Shown here: positions 7,752 through 16,149 of the stretch, one piece after another | Layout of the letters: each line of letters begins with the position of its first letter | How positions within the stretch are numbered: the first letter of the stretch is position 1 | NCBI GenBank assembly: GCA_934527255.1 | Contig: CAKTAM010000038.1 | Span: 1-16,178 of the forward strand | Length of the DNA stretch: 16,178 nucleotides | Reading direction: 5' to 3' | Origin: an uncultured Oscillospiraceae bacterium | GTDB taxonomy: Bacteria; Bacillota; Clostridia; Oscillospirales; Ruminococcaceae | Translations under genes and position numbers: made by a program | Notes under the pieces: model-generated | What the model was told of the DNA's origin: nothing | The model's database searches: none | The model's input: the letters and a program-made list of their open reading frames with translations, nothing else

Positions 7752-8936
7752 TCAGCACAGAACGCGCCAGCTTTCATCCCGGTTCTGCGGCCGGGTCGGC
7801 AGCAGGGCCGCGGCGCTGGTCGCACCCACAGCCGCATAGGCCGGGGCCTGCTGCGTGTGCACGGTGCTTACCACGCTGATGCCGATGCGGCGATCCAGCC
7901 CGGTGATATCCTGCCCGTATCTGCCTGCCGAAAGCAGCACCAGACGGGTAAAGTGCTGTTCGAGATGATCCGTCTGAAAATATTGCAGACCGACGCCGCC
8001 GGTGCGGGAAATGCGGATGCTCATCCACTGCGGCAGCAGCTGATGCAGCCGCCGCTGGCTGCGCACCTCCCACAGCTGAAGCCCCTGACGGGTGGGCACC
8101 GCCAGACAGAACGGCGTGTTCTGTGCCAGCAGCTGCTCGCCCACGGCGGTGACGACCGCCACGGCGGCGTTCAGCTCCTCAGGCGTGGGGATGCCCGACT
8201 GCCCGTCAAAGGCAAGGTCGGGCATCAGGGCAACATCATAATGCGTGGGGTCGCTGGCCTGCCGCACGATCAGCGCATCCGTCTTGCAGGAAAGCTTCCA
8301 GTGAATGGAGCGGATATCATCGCCGGGCACATACTCGCGGATGTCGAAAATTTCGCTGGGGTCGCTGCCGCGGCGGTTCTGCATCAGCCCCTCGGCCGAT
8401 GCCGAGCCGACCGTATTTTGTGAAAACAGCAGCTGAATATTGACCGGCTGCGGATAAAGCAGGGTGCGCACCTCGGCAAACGGGGCGCACGAAAAGCGAA
8501 ACAGGCCAAATACATCCTGTATGCTGACCCGACGGCAGCGCAGCCGCGTTTCGCCGCACAGCGCCGCCGTCAGCGTGGTTTCAAAATTGCCGGTGTTGCT
8601 GCGCAGCGGCAGCAGAAACTGCCGACGCGCGGTCACGCCGAACATCTCACTGTCCAGCTCCAGCTCTACGGCGGCGTGCCCCGCCGCCAGAAACGGGCCG
8701 CGGCGGTCGGTTTTCAGCTGCAGCGCCAGCGGCTGCCCCACGCGGCCGCCCGCGGGGGCATGCAGCGTCAGCTTCAGGCGGCGGGCATCCAGCCACAGCA
8801 GCAGCGCCACCAGCGCCGTCAAACCCAGCAGCACCAGCAGCAGCCACAGCAGCAGCGGCGCGCTGAAGAAAAACAGCAGCGCCGCCAGCACCAGCACCGT
8901 GACGCACAGGCCCGGCAGGCGTTTTCCCGCGGCCAT
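7752..8936 (-). CDS. DUF58 domain-containing membrane protein
   Basis: DUF58 proteins carry a vWA-like fold and are encoded beside MoxR ATPases, where they are thought to act together in folding or assembling envelope or enzyme complexes. The 394-aa product has two hydrophobic helices at about residues 9-27 and 29-49, then a soluble domain. The family signature is seen at about 199-226: IREYVPGDDIRSIHWKLS followed by CKTDALIVRQ. The start is ATG 8936, whose A is also the last base of the moxR TGA (TGATG), so translation is probably coupled. An open frame continues upstream to 9200, but it lies inside moxR and is rejected. The gene looks intact. The role is inferred from family and operon. Confidence 0.92.
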   Translation of the reverse strand: MAAGKRLPGLCVTVLVLAALLFFFSAPLLLWLLLVLLGLTALVALLLWLDARRLKLTLHAPAGGRVGQPLALQLKTDRRGPFLAAGHAAVELELDSEMFGVTARRQFLLPLRSNTGNFETTLTAALCGETRLRCRRVSIQDVFGLFRFSCAPFAEVRTLLYPQPVNIQLLFSQNTVGSASAEGLMQNRRGSDPSEIFDIREYVPGDDIRSIHWKLSCKTDALIVRQASDPTHYDVALMPDLAFDGQSGIPTPEELNAAVAVVTAVGEQLLAQNTPFCLAVPTRQGLQLWEVRSQRRLHQLLPQWMSIRISRTGGVGLQYFQTDHLEQHFTRLVLLSAGRYGQDITGLDRRIGISVVSTVHTQQAPAYAAVGATSAAALLPTRPQNRDESWRVLC

Positions 8937-9877
8937 CAGGCTTCGGCCCCGGAGGCCGGGCGCACCGTGGTCAAAAGCTGCTGCAGCAGCGCAGCGGCGC
9001 TGACACCGTCTACACGGGCCTGCGGGCGCAGCACCAGACGGTGCGCGCAGACATCCACAAACACACTTTGCACATCCTCGGGCACCACATAGTTGCGCTC
9101 GCGCAGGACGGCGCAGGCGCGGGCCATTTTGACCAGTGCGGAAACGCCGCGCGGCGAAATGCCCAGCTCGACCAGCGGATGGCTGCGGGTGGCCTCGCAC
9201 AGGCGGATGGCATAGCTGAGCACCGCATCGGAGGCGCGCACGGAGGAAAGATACTCCTGCACCTCCAGAATGTTGCGGGCGTTGGTGACGTTTTTCAGAT
9301 TCGCCAGCGGGTTATGATAACGCTGCGCATTGAGAATGCTCAGCTGGTTTTCCAGCGTGGGGTAGCCGATGGTCAGCCGCACCATAAAACGATCCAGCTG
9401 CGATTCGGGCAGGGGCTGCGTGCCGGAGGAGCCCTGCGGGTTCTGGGTGGCAATGCACAAAAACGGGCTGGGCAGCGGCCGGGTCACGCCGTCCACCGTG
9501 ACGGTATGCTCCTCCATGACCTCCAGCAGGGCCGATTGGGTCTTGGGCGAGGTGCGATTGATCTCATCCGCCAGCAACAGCTGACAGTTGGCCGCGCCGT
9601 CGCGGTATTCAAAACGGCCGGTCTCGCGGTTATACACGGTAAAGCCGGTGATGTCGGAGGGCAGCGTATCGGGCGTGAACTGGATGCGCTTGTTTTCCAG
9701 CCCCAGCACCTTGGAAAAGGCCAGCGCCAGCGTGGTCTTGCCGATGCCGGGGCAATCCTCCAGCAGCACATGGCCGCCCGCATAGATGGTCATCAGCACC
9801 TTTTCCACAATTTCATTTTTGCCGATAAACGCCTTGCCGATCTCGGCGACGATCTGTTTGGACTGTTCTACGATCAT
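8936..9877 (-). CDS. MoxR-family AAA+ ATPase
   Basis: A cytoplasmic AAA+ chaperone-like ATPase, 313 aa, the usual length. Walker A is PGIGKTT (residues 43-49), Walker B LLLADE (100-105), sensor-1 lies in ATQNP (143-147) and an arginine-finger candidate is LDRF (161-164). The C-terminal lid domain has the family's GISPRGVSALVKMAR segment. ATG 9877 overlaps the stop of the upstream repeat-protein gene by 4 nt (ATGA). AGGAGGAG sits at 9886-9893, inside the end of that gene. It probably works with the downstream DUF58 protein, the usual pairing, in some ATP-driven maturation of envelope components. Its target is unknown. Confidence 0.96.
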   Translation of the reverse strand: MIVEQSKQIVAEIGKAFIGKNEIVEKVLMTIYAGGHVLLEDCPGIGKTTLALAFSKVLGLENKRIQFTPDTLPSDITGFTVYNRETGRFEYRDGAANCQLLLADEINRTSPKTQSALLEVMEEHTVTVDGVTRPLPSPFLCIATQNPQGSSGTQPLPESQLDRFMVRLTIGYPTLENQLSILNAQRYHNPLANLKNVTNARNILEVQEYLSSVRASDAVLSYAIRLCEATRSHPLVELGISPRGVSALVKMARACAVLRERNYVVPEDVQSVFVDVCAHRLVLRPQARVDGVSAAALLQQLLTTVRPASGAEA

Positions 9878-12162
9878 TCCGCTGTCTCCTCCTGCGCCGC
9901 TTCGGCGGCAGCCTGTTGTTGCTCATCGGGGGTGTTTTCCCCGCCGTCGTCTCCGGCCGCGGGGGCGCCCTCCTCATCGGGCGGGCCGCTTTCCTCCCCT
10001 GCGTTCTCCGCCGGCAGCGCCGCATCCGGCGCATCCGGCGTCTGGGTCGGCTGCCCGGCTGCATCCTGCCCGGCGTCATCCGGCTCGGGCTGGGCCGGGG
10101 TCTCCGGCTGCGGCTCGGGCACGGTGATCTTCACTGCGGGCGTATCGTCCTCCGGGGAGGTCAGCTCAAAGCGGAAGGTCAGCTCCTCAGTGGGCTGTGC
10201 ACCCTCCAGCAGGGCGCGCACACGGTTTTCGGCGGGCAGCAGCACCGCCTCCATCGCGGCGCGCACGGCCTCGTCATCCGCTTCCGGCCCCAGCGCTTCG
10301 CGCACGGCGGCCTCCAGCAGAGAGCTATCCGAATAGCCCGCCATGGGCAGGGTCCACAGCTGCACAAAGGTATCCAGCGCGTCCTCGTCGCCAAGCAGCA
10401 CATCAAGGCTTACAATGCTCAGACGGTCATCCGGTACGCCGAAATCAAACGGCGTGCCCTCCTGCAGCAGGTTCAGGCCAAAAATGCTGTCGGCATTGTC
10501 CAGATAAAGGCTCAGACCATCCGTGGCGTCAGCCTCATCAAGGCTCAGCCCGCGGAACGCCCCGGCCCAGACGGCAAACAGCGTAGATGGCACCTGCACG
10601 CCGCGCAGTTCGGGGCTGCCCTCGAAAGCGCCGGGGGCAATATAATCCAGCGACCAGCCATAGGGCAGATCGACGGTAGACGCCGACAGATCGGTCATGC
10701 TGCCGATATGATCCGTCGCCGTGAGGGTGATCAAGCCGTTGTCGTCCAATTCCGTCGTGTATGCCTTTTCCAGCGTTTGGGTCTCCGGCAGGCCCAGCAG
10801 GCCGCGCAGCCGGTTTTCCGACTGCAGCATGGTCTCCTCCACCGTCGCTTTTATCTCCTGCGGGGTGGGCTGCACCCATGTGCTGGAATACAGCTGCCAT
10901 TCGATCTCATCCCACATCACCTGATAGGAGGTTCTTGCGGCATCGCCGCCGTACCCGGCCAGCTCGCACCGCCACGCGCGCAGATAAGCCTGCTCGCTGT
11001 CCTGCGGCACGGTGATATGCAGCAGGCCCTGCGCCTCCTGTGAATATTCAAAAAAGAACGGCATACCCTGGCTGTAATACAGCAGCGTGGGGGGCTGCTT
11101 ATCCTCAAAAATCAGGTTTTCGATGGCGCTGCCGGAAAACGCGGTGGGAGGGATGCCTGCATCCGGCACCATTTCGCCAATGCGCACCGTTTTCAGCGCC
11201 GTGCAGTCAACAAATACCTCGTCGCCCATTTGGACGCCGCCCGTCGGCGCGTCGTTCACGATCCGCTGGCCCGGCAGGGTAATGCTTTTCAGCCGTTCGC
11301 AGTAGGCGAACGCTCGCCTGCCGACCTCCACATTCTGCGGCAGGGTGAGCTCCTCGCCGATATCCGAGCGGGCAAAGGCCTCCAGCCACAGCGTGCGCAG
11401 CGCCGTCAGGTCGCCCCAATTGACATCAAAGGCGGCATCCTGCGTGCTGCGGGCCCCGGCAAACGCCCCGCGGAAAACGGTGACGGTCGAGACAGGCAGC
11501 GTCAGATCGCCGCTGACCCTGCCGCCGGAGCGCAGAGCCACAAACGGCGTGCCCGCCTCATTTGTGCCGTACAGCACAAGCGTACCGCCGCAATCCCGCA
11601 GGGCATAGCGGGTGACATCGGTCAGATAGGTCCAGTTGCCGTTATACTTTTCGCTGCCCGCCGCCAGACAGTACAAATAGCCGTATTCGCTGTTGGGATC
11701 ATCCTGAAGTGAAAATTCGGTATCCTCCAGCAGCATACCCGCTGCGTTGGAGGCAACAAACCGCAGAGCCTCACAATTTTCAAAGGCGTTCTCGCTGAGC
11801 AGGAAGGAGCCGGTCGTCCCGATGAGCACTCCTTCCAGATTGGTGCAGCCGCTGAATGCCTCGTACCCGATGCCGCTTGTCTGCTGCGGCAGAACGACCC
11901 ACCGCAGGGCGTAATGGTCGGCAAAGGCGCTTTCGCCCACCACCGTGACAGGAATATCCTCCCCGCCGTCCACGCCGGGGATCATGCCGTCAAACGTCTC
12001 CAGCTGCCACGGCGCGGCGCACAGCAGCACGCCATCCTGCAGGGTGATCCATGTATAGCCGTCATCGCGCACTGTCACACGGCGAATGGTAAAGCTGCAG
12101 CCGGGATACTGCGCGCACAAGCTCCGGCGCGGCGGCCTGCTGTTCATCCGAATAGCAGGCAA
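9874..12162 (-). CDS. BspA-like leucine-rich-repeat protein, C-terminal portion after a frameshift
   Basis: The second part of a protein that begins at 14392. Meaningful homology starts about 12110 (QYPGCSFTIRRVTVRDDGY). The in-frame TTG at 12162 and ATG at 12147 have no good ribosome site and would give a product without a signal peptide, so an independent gene is unlikely. It contains BspA-type (LRR_5) repeats such as IGYEAFSGCTNLEGVLIG, VGRRAFAYCERLKSITLP and IAPGAFEGSPELRGVQVP, interspersed with non-repeat segments. The last 115 or so residues are rich in Pro, Glu, Asp and Ala with no LPXTG motif or membrane helix. LRR_5 domains on bacterial surface proteins commonly bind host or partner proteins. 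The stop overlaps the moxR ATG by 4 nt. Removing one base near 12106-12125 joins both parts into about 1505 aa. Confidence 0.8.
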   Translation of the reverse strand: MPAIRMNSRPPRRSLCAQYPGCSFTIRRVTVRDDGYTWITLQDGVLLCAAPWQLETFDGMIPGVDGGEDIPVTVVGESAFADHYALRWVVLPQQTSGIGYEAFSGCTNLEGVLIGTTGSFLLSENAFENCEALRFVASNAAGMLLEDTEFSLQDDPNSEYGYLYCLAAGSEKYNGNWTYLTDVTRYALRDCGGTLVLYGTNEAGTPFVALRSGGRVSGDLTLPVSTVTVFRGAFAGARSTQDAAFDVNWGDLTALRTLWLEAFARSDIGEELTLPQNVEVGRRAFAYCERLKSITLPGQRIVNDAPTGGVQMGDEVFVDCTALKTVRIGEMVPDAGIPPTAFSGSAIENLIFEDKQPPTLLYYSQGMPFFFEYSQEAQGLLHITVPQDSEQAYLRAWRCELAGYGGDAARTSYQVMWDEIEWQLYSSTWVQPTPQEIKATVEETMLQSENRLRGLLGLPETQTLEKAYTTELDDNGLITLTATDHIGSMTDLSASTVDLPYGWSLDYIAPGAFEGSPELRGVQVPSTLFAVWAGAFRGLSLDEADATDGLSLYLDNADSIFGLNLLQEGTPFDFGVPDDRLSIVSLDVLLGDEDALDTFVQLWTLPMAGYSDSSLLEAAVREALGPEADDEAVRAAMEAVLLPAENRVRALLEGAQPTEELTFRFELTSPEDDTPAVKITVPEPQPETPAQPEPDDAGQDAAGQPTQTPDAPDAALPAENAGEESGPPDEEGAPAAGDDGGENTPDEQQQAAAEAAQEETAE

Positions 12163-14392
12163 CGGTCATTTTTTCAAAGCCGTCAAAGCATCCCTGTTCA
12201 AAGGCGAGCGGCTGCCCGCTTTCCGGCAGTACCAGCACCTCCAGTTGCCCAATAAACGGCTGCAGCGCCCCCGACTCCACGCCGGTGATATAATTGGGCA
12301 GATTCAGCCAATGCGCACTGGTGCGTTGCACGCTGTGTAGCAGAAAATCCGCCGTCAGCAGATAGTTGTCACGCAACAGATAGCCCTGCTCGGGCATGCT
12401 GGCGGCTGCCACGGTAATACCGTAGCGCTGCAGTATGCTGCCCGCCATGGCAAGATAATCGTCAAACAGGGCATCCGGCACCACAATGCGGGCCCCGCGG
12501 TGCAGGCGCTGATAATTGATCTCGGGCAGGTCATCAATGCTTTCTCCCTCCAGGATCAGCCGCTTGATGCTGTTCTGATACGGCAGCACCACCTTGGTGA
12601 TCTGTGCGCCCACCGTCAGGGTGGTAACGCCGGTAGGCACACCCAGCATCTGGGTCATTTCCAGATCGTAGAGAATGCCATTCTTCGCCGTATAGCGGGG
12701 GTTGCCCTCGGCCACGGTATAACCGTCCGTCACTTTCAGGCCGCGATCATACAGCAGCCAATCCTCATCAAGGGAGGGCATACCGGTGGTATCCACATAC
12801 AGCACCGTATCGGGCAGCTGCAGCGTACCCACCGTCAGGCCGGGGTAATAGTTAAACTGCACCGCCTGCACATACTGCGGTACGCACAGCTGTGCGACCG
12901 TGTCATTCTCACGGTCCTCACCGTGATAATCCGTCAGGGTCTGAGCATAGATGTAGCTGGCACCGCTGAGTATCTCGTCAATACCGGCAACAGTATAATC
13001 CGGCAGCATCCAATATGTCTCGACCTCGACCTGATAAGCCTCCGTCAGCGGCACGGCGGCGGCAGGCTCCAGCACATGGCGGCCCGCTGTCACCGGGTAA
13101 TGGAACGGCACGGCCTCGCCGTCCTCCTTCCAGCCCGGAAACAGAGTGTTCAGCCGGGTTAAGCGGCCGCCCACCAGCGATTTCTGATAGGTCAGCAGGT
13201 TGATGGTATCCGTCCATGCGTCGGCATACTGTCCATAGCGGTTGACGATGTGTGCGGGGTCGATGGTCTCGCCCTCCGTGCGCAGAATGCTGTCCAGCAC
13301 AACGACGCGGGCATTCATCAGCTCGTACTCAACGCCGGCCTCCGGGCCAAACAAGCCCTCGGCCTCGTAAGAGGTCCAGTCGTCGTCCAGTGAAAAGCGA
13401 TAATCAAGGTAAATGCGGATATAGTCCTCATCCTCGGGGATGCTGACCGGGAACGCGGTGATGGACTCACCGGCAAAATAGCCGAACGACACACCGGTAA
13501 TGCGCACATAGCTTTGCGCCTCGTTCTCCGGGCCGGTGCACAGGTCGTCCAGCGTCCAGTAATAGTTGATGTCGGTCGTCTGATCCCATACAAACGCCTC
13601 CAGGCTTTGGAACAGCGTGGCCTCATCCACACTGTTCTGGCCTTTATACAAAGCCTCGCCCGCCGACTGGTTGGGCGCATACGCCTTGCTGAAGCGCACG
13701 GTATAGTTATTGTTTTTTTGCAGCTGACCGACGGTGGATGAACCGAAGTGCTCATCCTTGGTGCCCGCAAAGGTCGGCGGTACATACCCGGTCGACATCT
13801 CATCGCGCGAGGCGGAGCCGTAGCCCGGGGTCGGATCGGTCGGGTTTGGGGTGGGAACCGGCTCGTTGCCGGAATCATCACCGCCGGGCGTGTTATCGCC
13901 ATCGCCGACGCCGCTGCCGCCGGGCTTCTGGGCCGTGCCGTCCCCCTTGGCATCCGCGTTGCCGTTGCCGCCCGGAAGAATGAGGTCTACATCCGCATCG
14001 GCACGGTCGGTCACATCGTACACCGTGCCGCCGACCGCCGAACCGTTTGCCGTACCGGCCGCGCCGTCCGTCAGCAGGCCGTCGGCCGCCACACCCTCCG
14101 GCAGCTGCCGGTCACGCCCGAACAGATACCCCTGCCCGGCGCTGCCCGAAGCCGCCGCGTCCTCGGCGTTTTTCTCTTTCCAGAACGAGTCGTTCTCCGC
14201 GCTGCCCTGTTCGCCGTCACCGGCGGCGGTATCTTCACTGGGAAACAGCACCTGATTGTTCTGCAGGGCACGGTCGGTGGCAAAGGGCTCAAACCCCTGC
14301 CCGCTGCGGTAAAACACCGCCACGCGCACAACACCTGCCGTCGCGACGGCCGCCGCCAGCACTGCGGCCAGAATGCGCCGTTTGCCCATCAT
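12062..14392 (-). CDS. BspA-like exported protein, N-terminal portion before a frameshift
   Basis: Starts at ATG 14392 (a second ATG follows immediately at 14389), with AAGGAGG at 14400-14406 and a 4-nt ATGA overlap with the kinase stop. Residues 6-27 are a hydrophobic signal peptide or uncleaved anchor after MMGKRR; there is no lipobox. Residues 140-190 are a Gly/Asp/Pro-rich flexible linker ending PVPTPNPTDPTPGYG. The next 500 or so residues are Asp/Tyr-rich and resemble no family I can name with confidence, leading into irregular leucine-rich-repeat-like segments (KNGILYDLEMTQMLGVPTGV, ITGVESGALQPFIGQLEVLV). The frame is coherent up to EQQAAAPELVRA and then runs 15 residues of unrelated sequence to a stop at 12062, while the repeats go on in the next frame. 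Expected location is outside the membrane. Its operon place between the kinase and MoxR suggests it is a sensor partner or a client (inference). Confidence 0.82.
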   Translation of the reverse strand: MMGKRRILAAVLAAAVATAGVVRVAVFYRSGQGFEPFATDRALQNNQVLFPSEDTAAGDGEQGSAENDSFWKEKNAEDAAASGSAGQGYLFGRDRQLPEGVAADGLLTDGAAGTANGSAVGGTVYDVTDRADADVDLILPGGNGNADAKGDGTAQKPGGSGVGDGDNTPGGDDSGNEPVPTPNPTDPTPGYGSASRDEMSTGYVPPTFAGTKDEHFGSSTVGQLQKNNNYTVRFSKAYAPNQSAGEALYKGQNSVDEATLFQSLEAFVWDQTTDINYYWTLDDLCTGPENEAQSYVRITGVSFGYFAGESITAFPVSIPEDEDYIRIYLDYRFSLDDDWTSYEAEGLFGPEAGVEYELMNARVVVLDSILRTEGETIDPAHIVNRYGQYADAWTDTINLLTYQKSLVGGRLTRLNTLFPGWKEDGEAVPFHYPVTAGRHVLEPAAAVPLTEAYQVEVETYWMLPDYTVAGIDEILSGASYIYAQTLTDYHGEDRENDTVAQLCVPQYVQAVQFNYYPGLTVGTLQLPDTVLYVDTTGMPSLDEDWLLYDRGLKVTDGYTVAEGNPRYTAKNGILYDLEMTQMLGVPTGVTTLTVGAQITKVVLPYQNSIKRLILEGESIDDLPEINYQRLHRGARIVVPDALFDDYLAMAGSILQRYGITVAAASMPEQGYLLRDNYLLTADFLLHSVQRTSAHWLNLPNYITGVESGALQPFIGQLEVLVLPESGQPLAFEQGCFDGFEKMTVACYSDEQQAAAPELVRAVSRLQLYHSPCDSAR

Positions 14393-16149
14393 AAGCCCGC
14401 CTCCTTTTCTCTGGCGGCCGTCTGTATGATCTCAAACAGGCGGTCATAATCGATCGGCTTTGTCAGATGCCCGTTCATACCGCTTTCGCGGGAAAGGCGC
14501 ACATCCTCCACAAAAGCATCCGCCGACAGGGCGTAAATAGGGATGGACACCGCATTGGGCTGCCGCAGGGCGCGAATGGCGCGGGCCGCCGCGCGGCCGT
14601 CCATCACGGGCATCTGCACATCCATCAAAATCAAAGTATAAGTATCGGCCGGGGCGTCGGCAAAGCGCTCCACCGCCAGCTGGCCGTTTTCGGCCACATC
14701 GACCTGAACACCCTTCTGGCCCAGAATTTCGACGGTGATCATGGCGTTGACCTCGTTATCCTCCGCCAGCAGCACGCGGCAGGGCAGCGTTTGGGCTGCC
14801 GCCTGCGAGGGCGGTGCGGCCGCCGCGGCGGCCGCGGGCTCCTTGACATCCGCGGCCGCGATCTGCTGCGGCGTAGCCACCGGCAGCGAAAGAATGACCG
14901 AGAAATCCGACCCTTTGTCCTTGACGCTTTCCACCACGATCTGCCCGCCCATCAGGCGCACCAGCTGGTCGGAAATGGCCATACCAAGGCCGGTGCCGCC
15001 AAAGCGGCGGGTGGTGCTGGCATCCTCCTGCTCAAACGGGCGGAAGATGCGGTCAATAAACTCCGGCTCCATGCCGATGCCGGTGTCGTGCACGCGGATG
15101 GTCAGATCGACCGTCTGGCCGCGCAGCATCATCTGCCGCAGCGTCACCGCCACTTCGCCCTGGCTGGTGAACTTGACGGCGTTGGAAAGGAAGTTGATGA
15201 CGACTTGCCCGATGCGCAGCTCATCCCCCACCACCCAATCGACGGTCACGCCGTCATAGTTGACGGTATAGCGAATGCCCTTGGCCTCCAGCTGCTTGGA
15301 GAACATATCGTACAGCTTGCCGCCAAAGGCCCGCAGGCTGAACGGCGCAAGCTCCAGCTCGACCTTGCCCGCCTCAATGCGCGACATATCCAGAATATCG
15401 TTTATCAGGCTCAGCAGGTGGTCGCTGAGCTCGTCGGCACGGGCCACATACTGCATGGCCGGATGCTCCGGCGTCAGCTTGCCCTCGATGAGCCGCAGCA
15501 TACCGGTAATGCCGTTCATTGGGGTACGAATCTCATGCGACATGCGGAACAGAAAGCTGGTTTTGAAGCGGCTGGCATCCTCGGCCTGCCGCAGCTGGCG
15601 CTGATACTCCGCCTCGCGCCGGTGCTCCTCCGTAATGCGGCGGAAGATCAGTATATCCGCCGTGTCATCCTGACTGCGGTGAAATGATGCCTGCAGCCAC
15701 TCGCCGCTTTGCATTTCCAGCGCCGCCGTCAGCGGTTTGTCCCCCTGCCATGCCTGATAAGCTTTCCACAGGCGGGCGGCCTCCTCCGGCCGCGCGGCAT
15801 TTTCCAGCAGGCGGTTCCAGTCCTCCTGCACCCGCGCCAGCGTGCAGCCCAGCAGCCCCTCCAGCGCACCTACCGCGCACAGGGGCATACGGTCGCTGCG
15901 GCGCACCAGAAGGCACACCTCATCAGGCTGACGCTCCAGCTCGTGCAGAAGAAATTGCTCATTTTCGGCAAAGCCGACCGGGGCGGCCGCACGTCGCTTT
16001 TGCCAAGCCTTTTGGCGGGCAAATGCCCCCAGCAGCAGCACCGCGGCCGCCAACTCAACGCAAGCGACCGCCGCCAGCACCCAGTGACGGCCCAGCAGCA
16101 CCAGAAAATCCGTAAGAGCACCCATGCAAGGAGTTTTCTTTCTTTCCAT
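14389..16149 (-). CDS. Hybrid sensor histidine kinase with receiver domain (5' end may be cut)
   Basis: A two-component signalling protein in the cytoplasmic membrane. With ATG 16149 it is 586 aa: one membrane helix (about 23-43), a PAS-like region (about 60-180), a short coiled linker, HisKA with the phospho-accepting His205 in FRMSHEIRTPMNG, and HATPase_c with N-box NFLSN (319-323), DTGIGM (355-360) and GGTGLGMAI (384-392). An Ala/Pro linker then leads to a receiver domain with AEDNEVN, Asp510 in LMDVQMPVMDG and the lysine in LTKPID. There is no HPt or DNA-binding output domain, so a phosphorelay partner must lie elsewhere. No ribosome-binding site precedes 16149 and the frame is open to the window edge at 16178, so an extracytoplasmic sensor part may be missing. 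The stop overlaps the next gene's ATG by 4 nt. Confidence 0.92.
   Translation of the reverse strand: MERKKTPCMGALTDFLVLLGRHWVLAAVACVELAAAVLLLGAFARQKAWQKRRAAAPVGFAENEQFLLHELERQPDEVCLLVRRSDRMPLCAVGALEGLLGCTLARVQEDWNRLLENAARPEEAARLWKAYQAWQGDKPLTAALEMQSGEWLQASFHRSQDDTADILIFRRITEEHRREAEYQRQLRQAEDASRFKTSFLFRMSHEIRTPMNGITGMLRLIEGKLTPEHPAMQYVARADELSDHLLSLINDILDMSRIEAGKVELELAPFSLRAFGGKLYDMFSKQLEAKGIRYTVNYDGVTVDWVVGDELRIGQVVINFLSNAVKFTSQGEVAVTLRQMMLRGQTVDLTIRVHDTGIGMEPEFIDRIFRPFEQEDASTTRRFGGTGLGMAISDQLVRLMGGQIVVESVKDKGSDFSVILSLPVATPQQIAAADVKEPAAAAAAAPPSQAAAQTLPCRVLLAEDNEVNAMITVEILGQKGVQVDVAENGQLAVERFADAPADTYTLILMDVQMPVMDGRAAARAIRALRQPNAVSIPIYALSADAFVEDVRLSRESGMNGHLTKPIDYDRLFEIIQTAAREKEAGL

Noticed and set aside
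7714..7758. GTG start at 7758 for the transglutaminase gene
   Set aside because: It would overlap the end of DUF58. ATG 7713 has a G-rich site just upstream and gives a short N-terminus before the first helix.
8937..9200. Upstream extension of the DUF58 frame
   Set aside because: It overlaps the conserved C-terminal lid of MoxR and is Arg/Cys/Ala-rich. The TGATG junction gives a normal start.
1284..12117. GCAGT lies at or beside all four frameshift points on the coding strand
   Set aside because: The exact break can only be placed within a few to about 20 bases at three of the sites, and GCAG is very frequent in this codon usage. Probably coincidence, though a read-level check would settle it.
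1256..12125. Programmed ribosomal frameshifting at the four breaks
   Set aside because: No X-XXY-YYZ heptamer or downstream pseudoknot is evident at the breaks, the needed directions differ, and these families do not use recoding.
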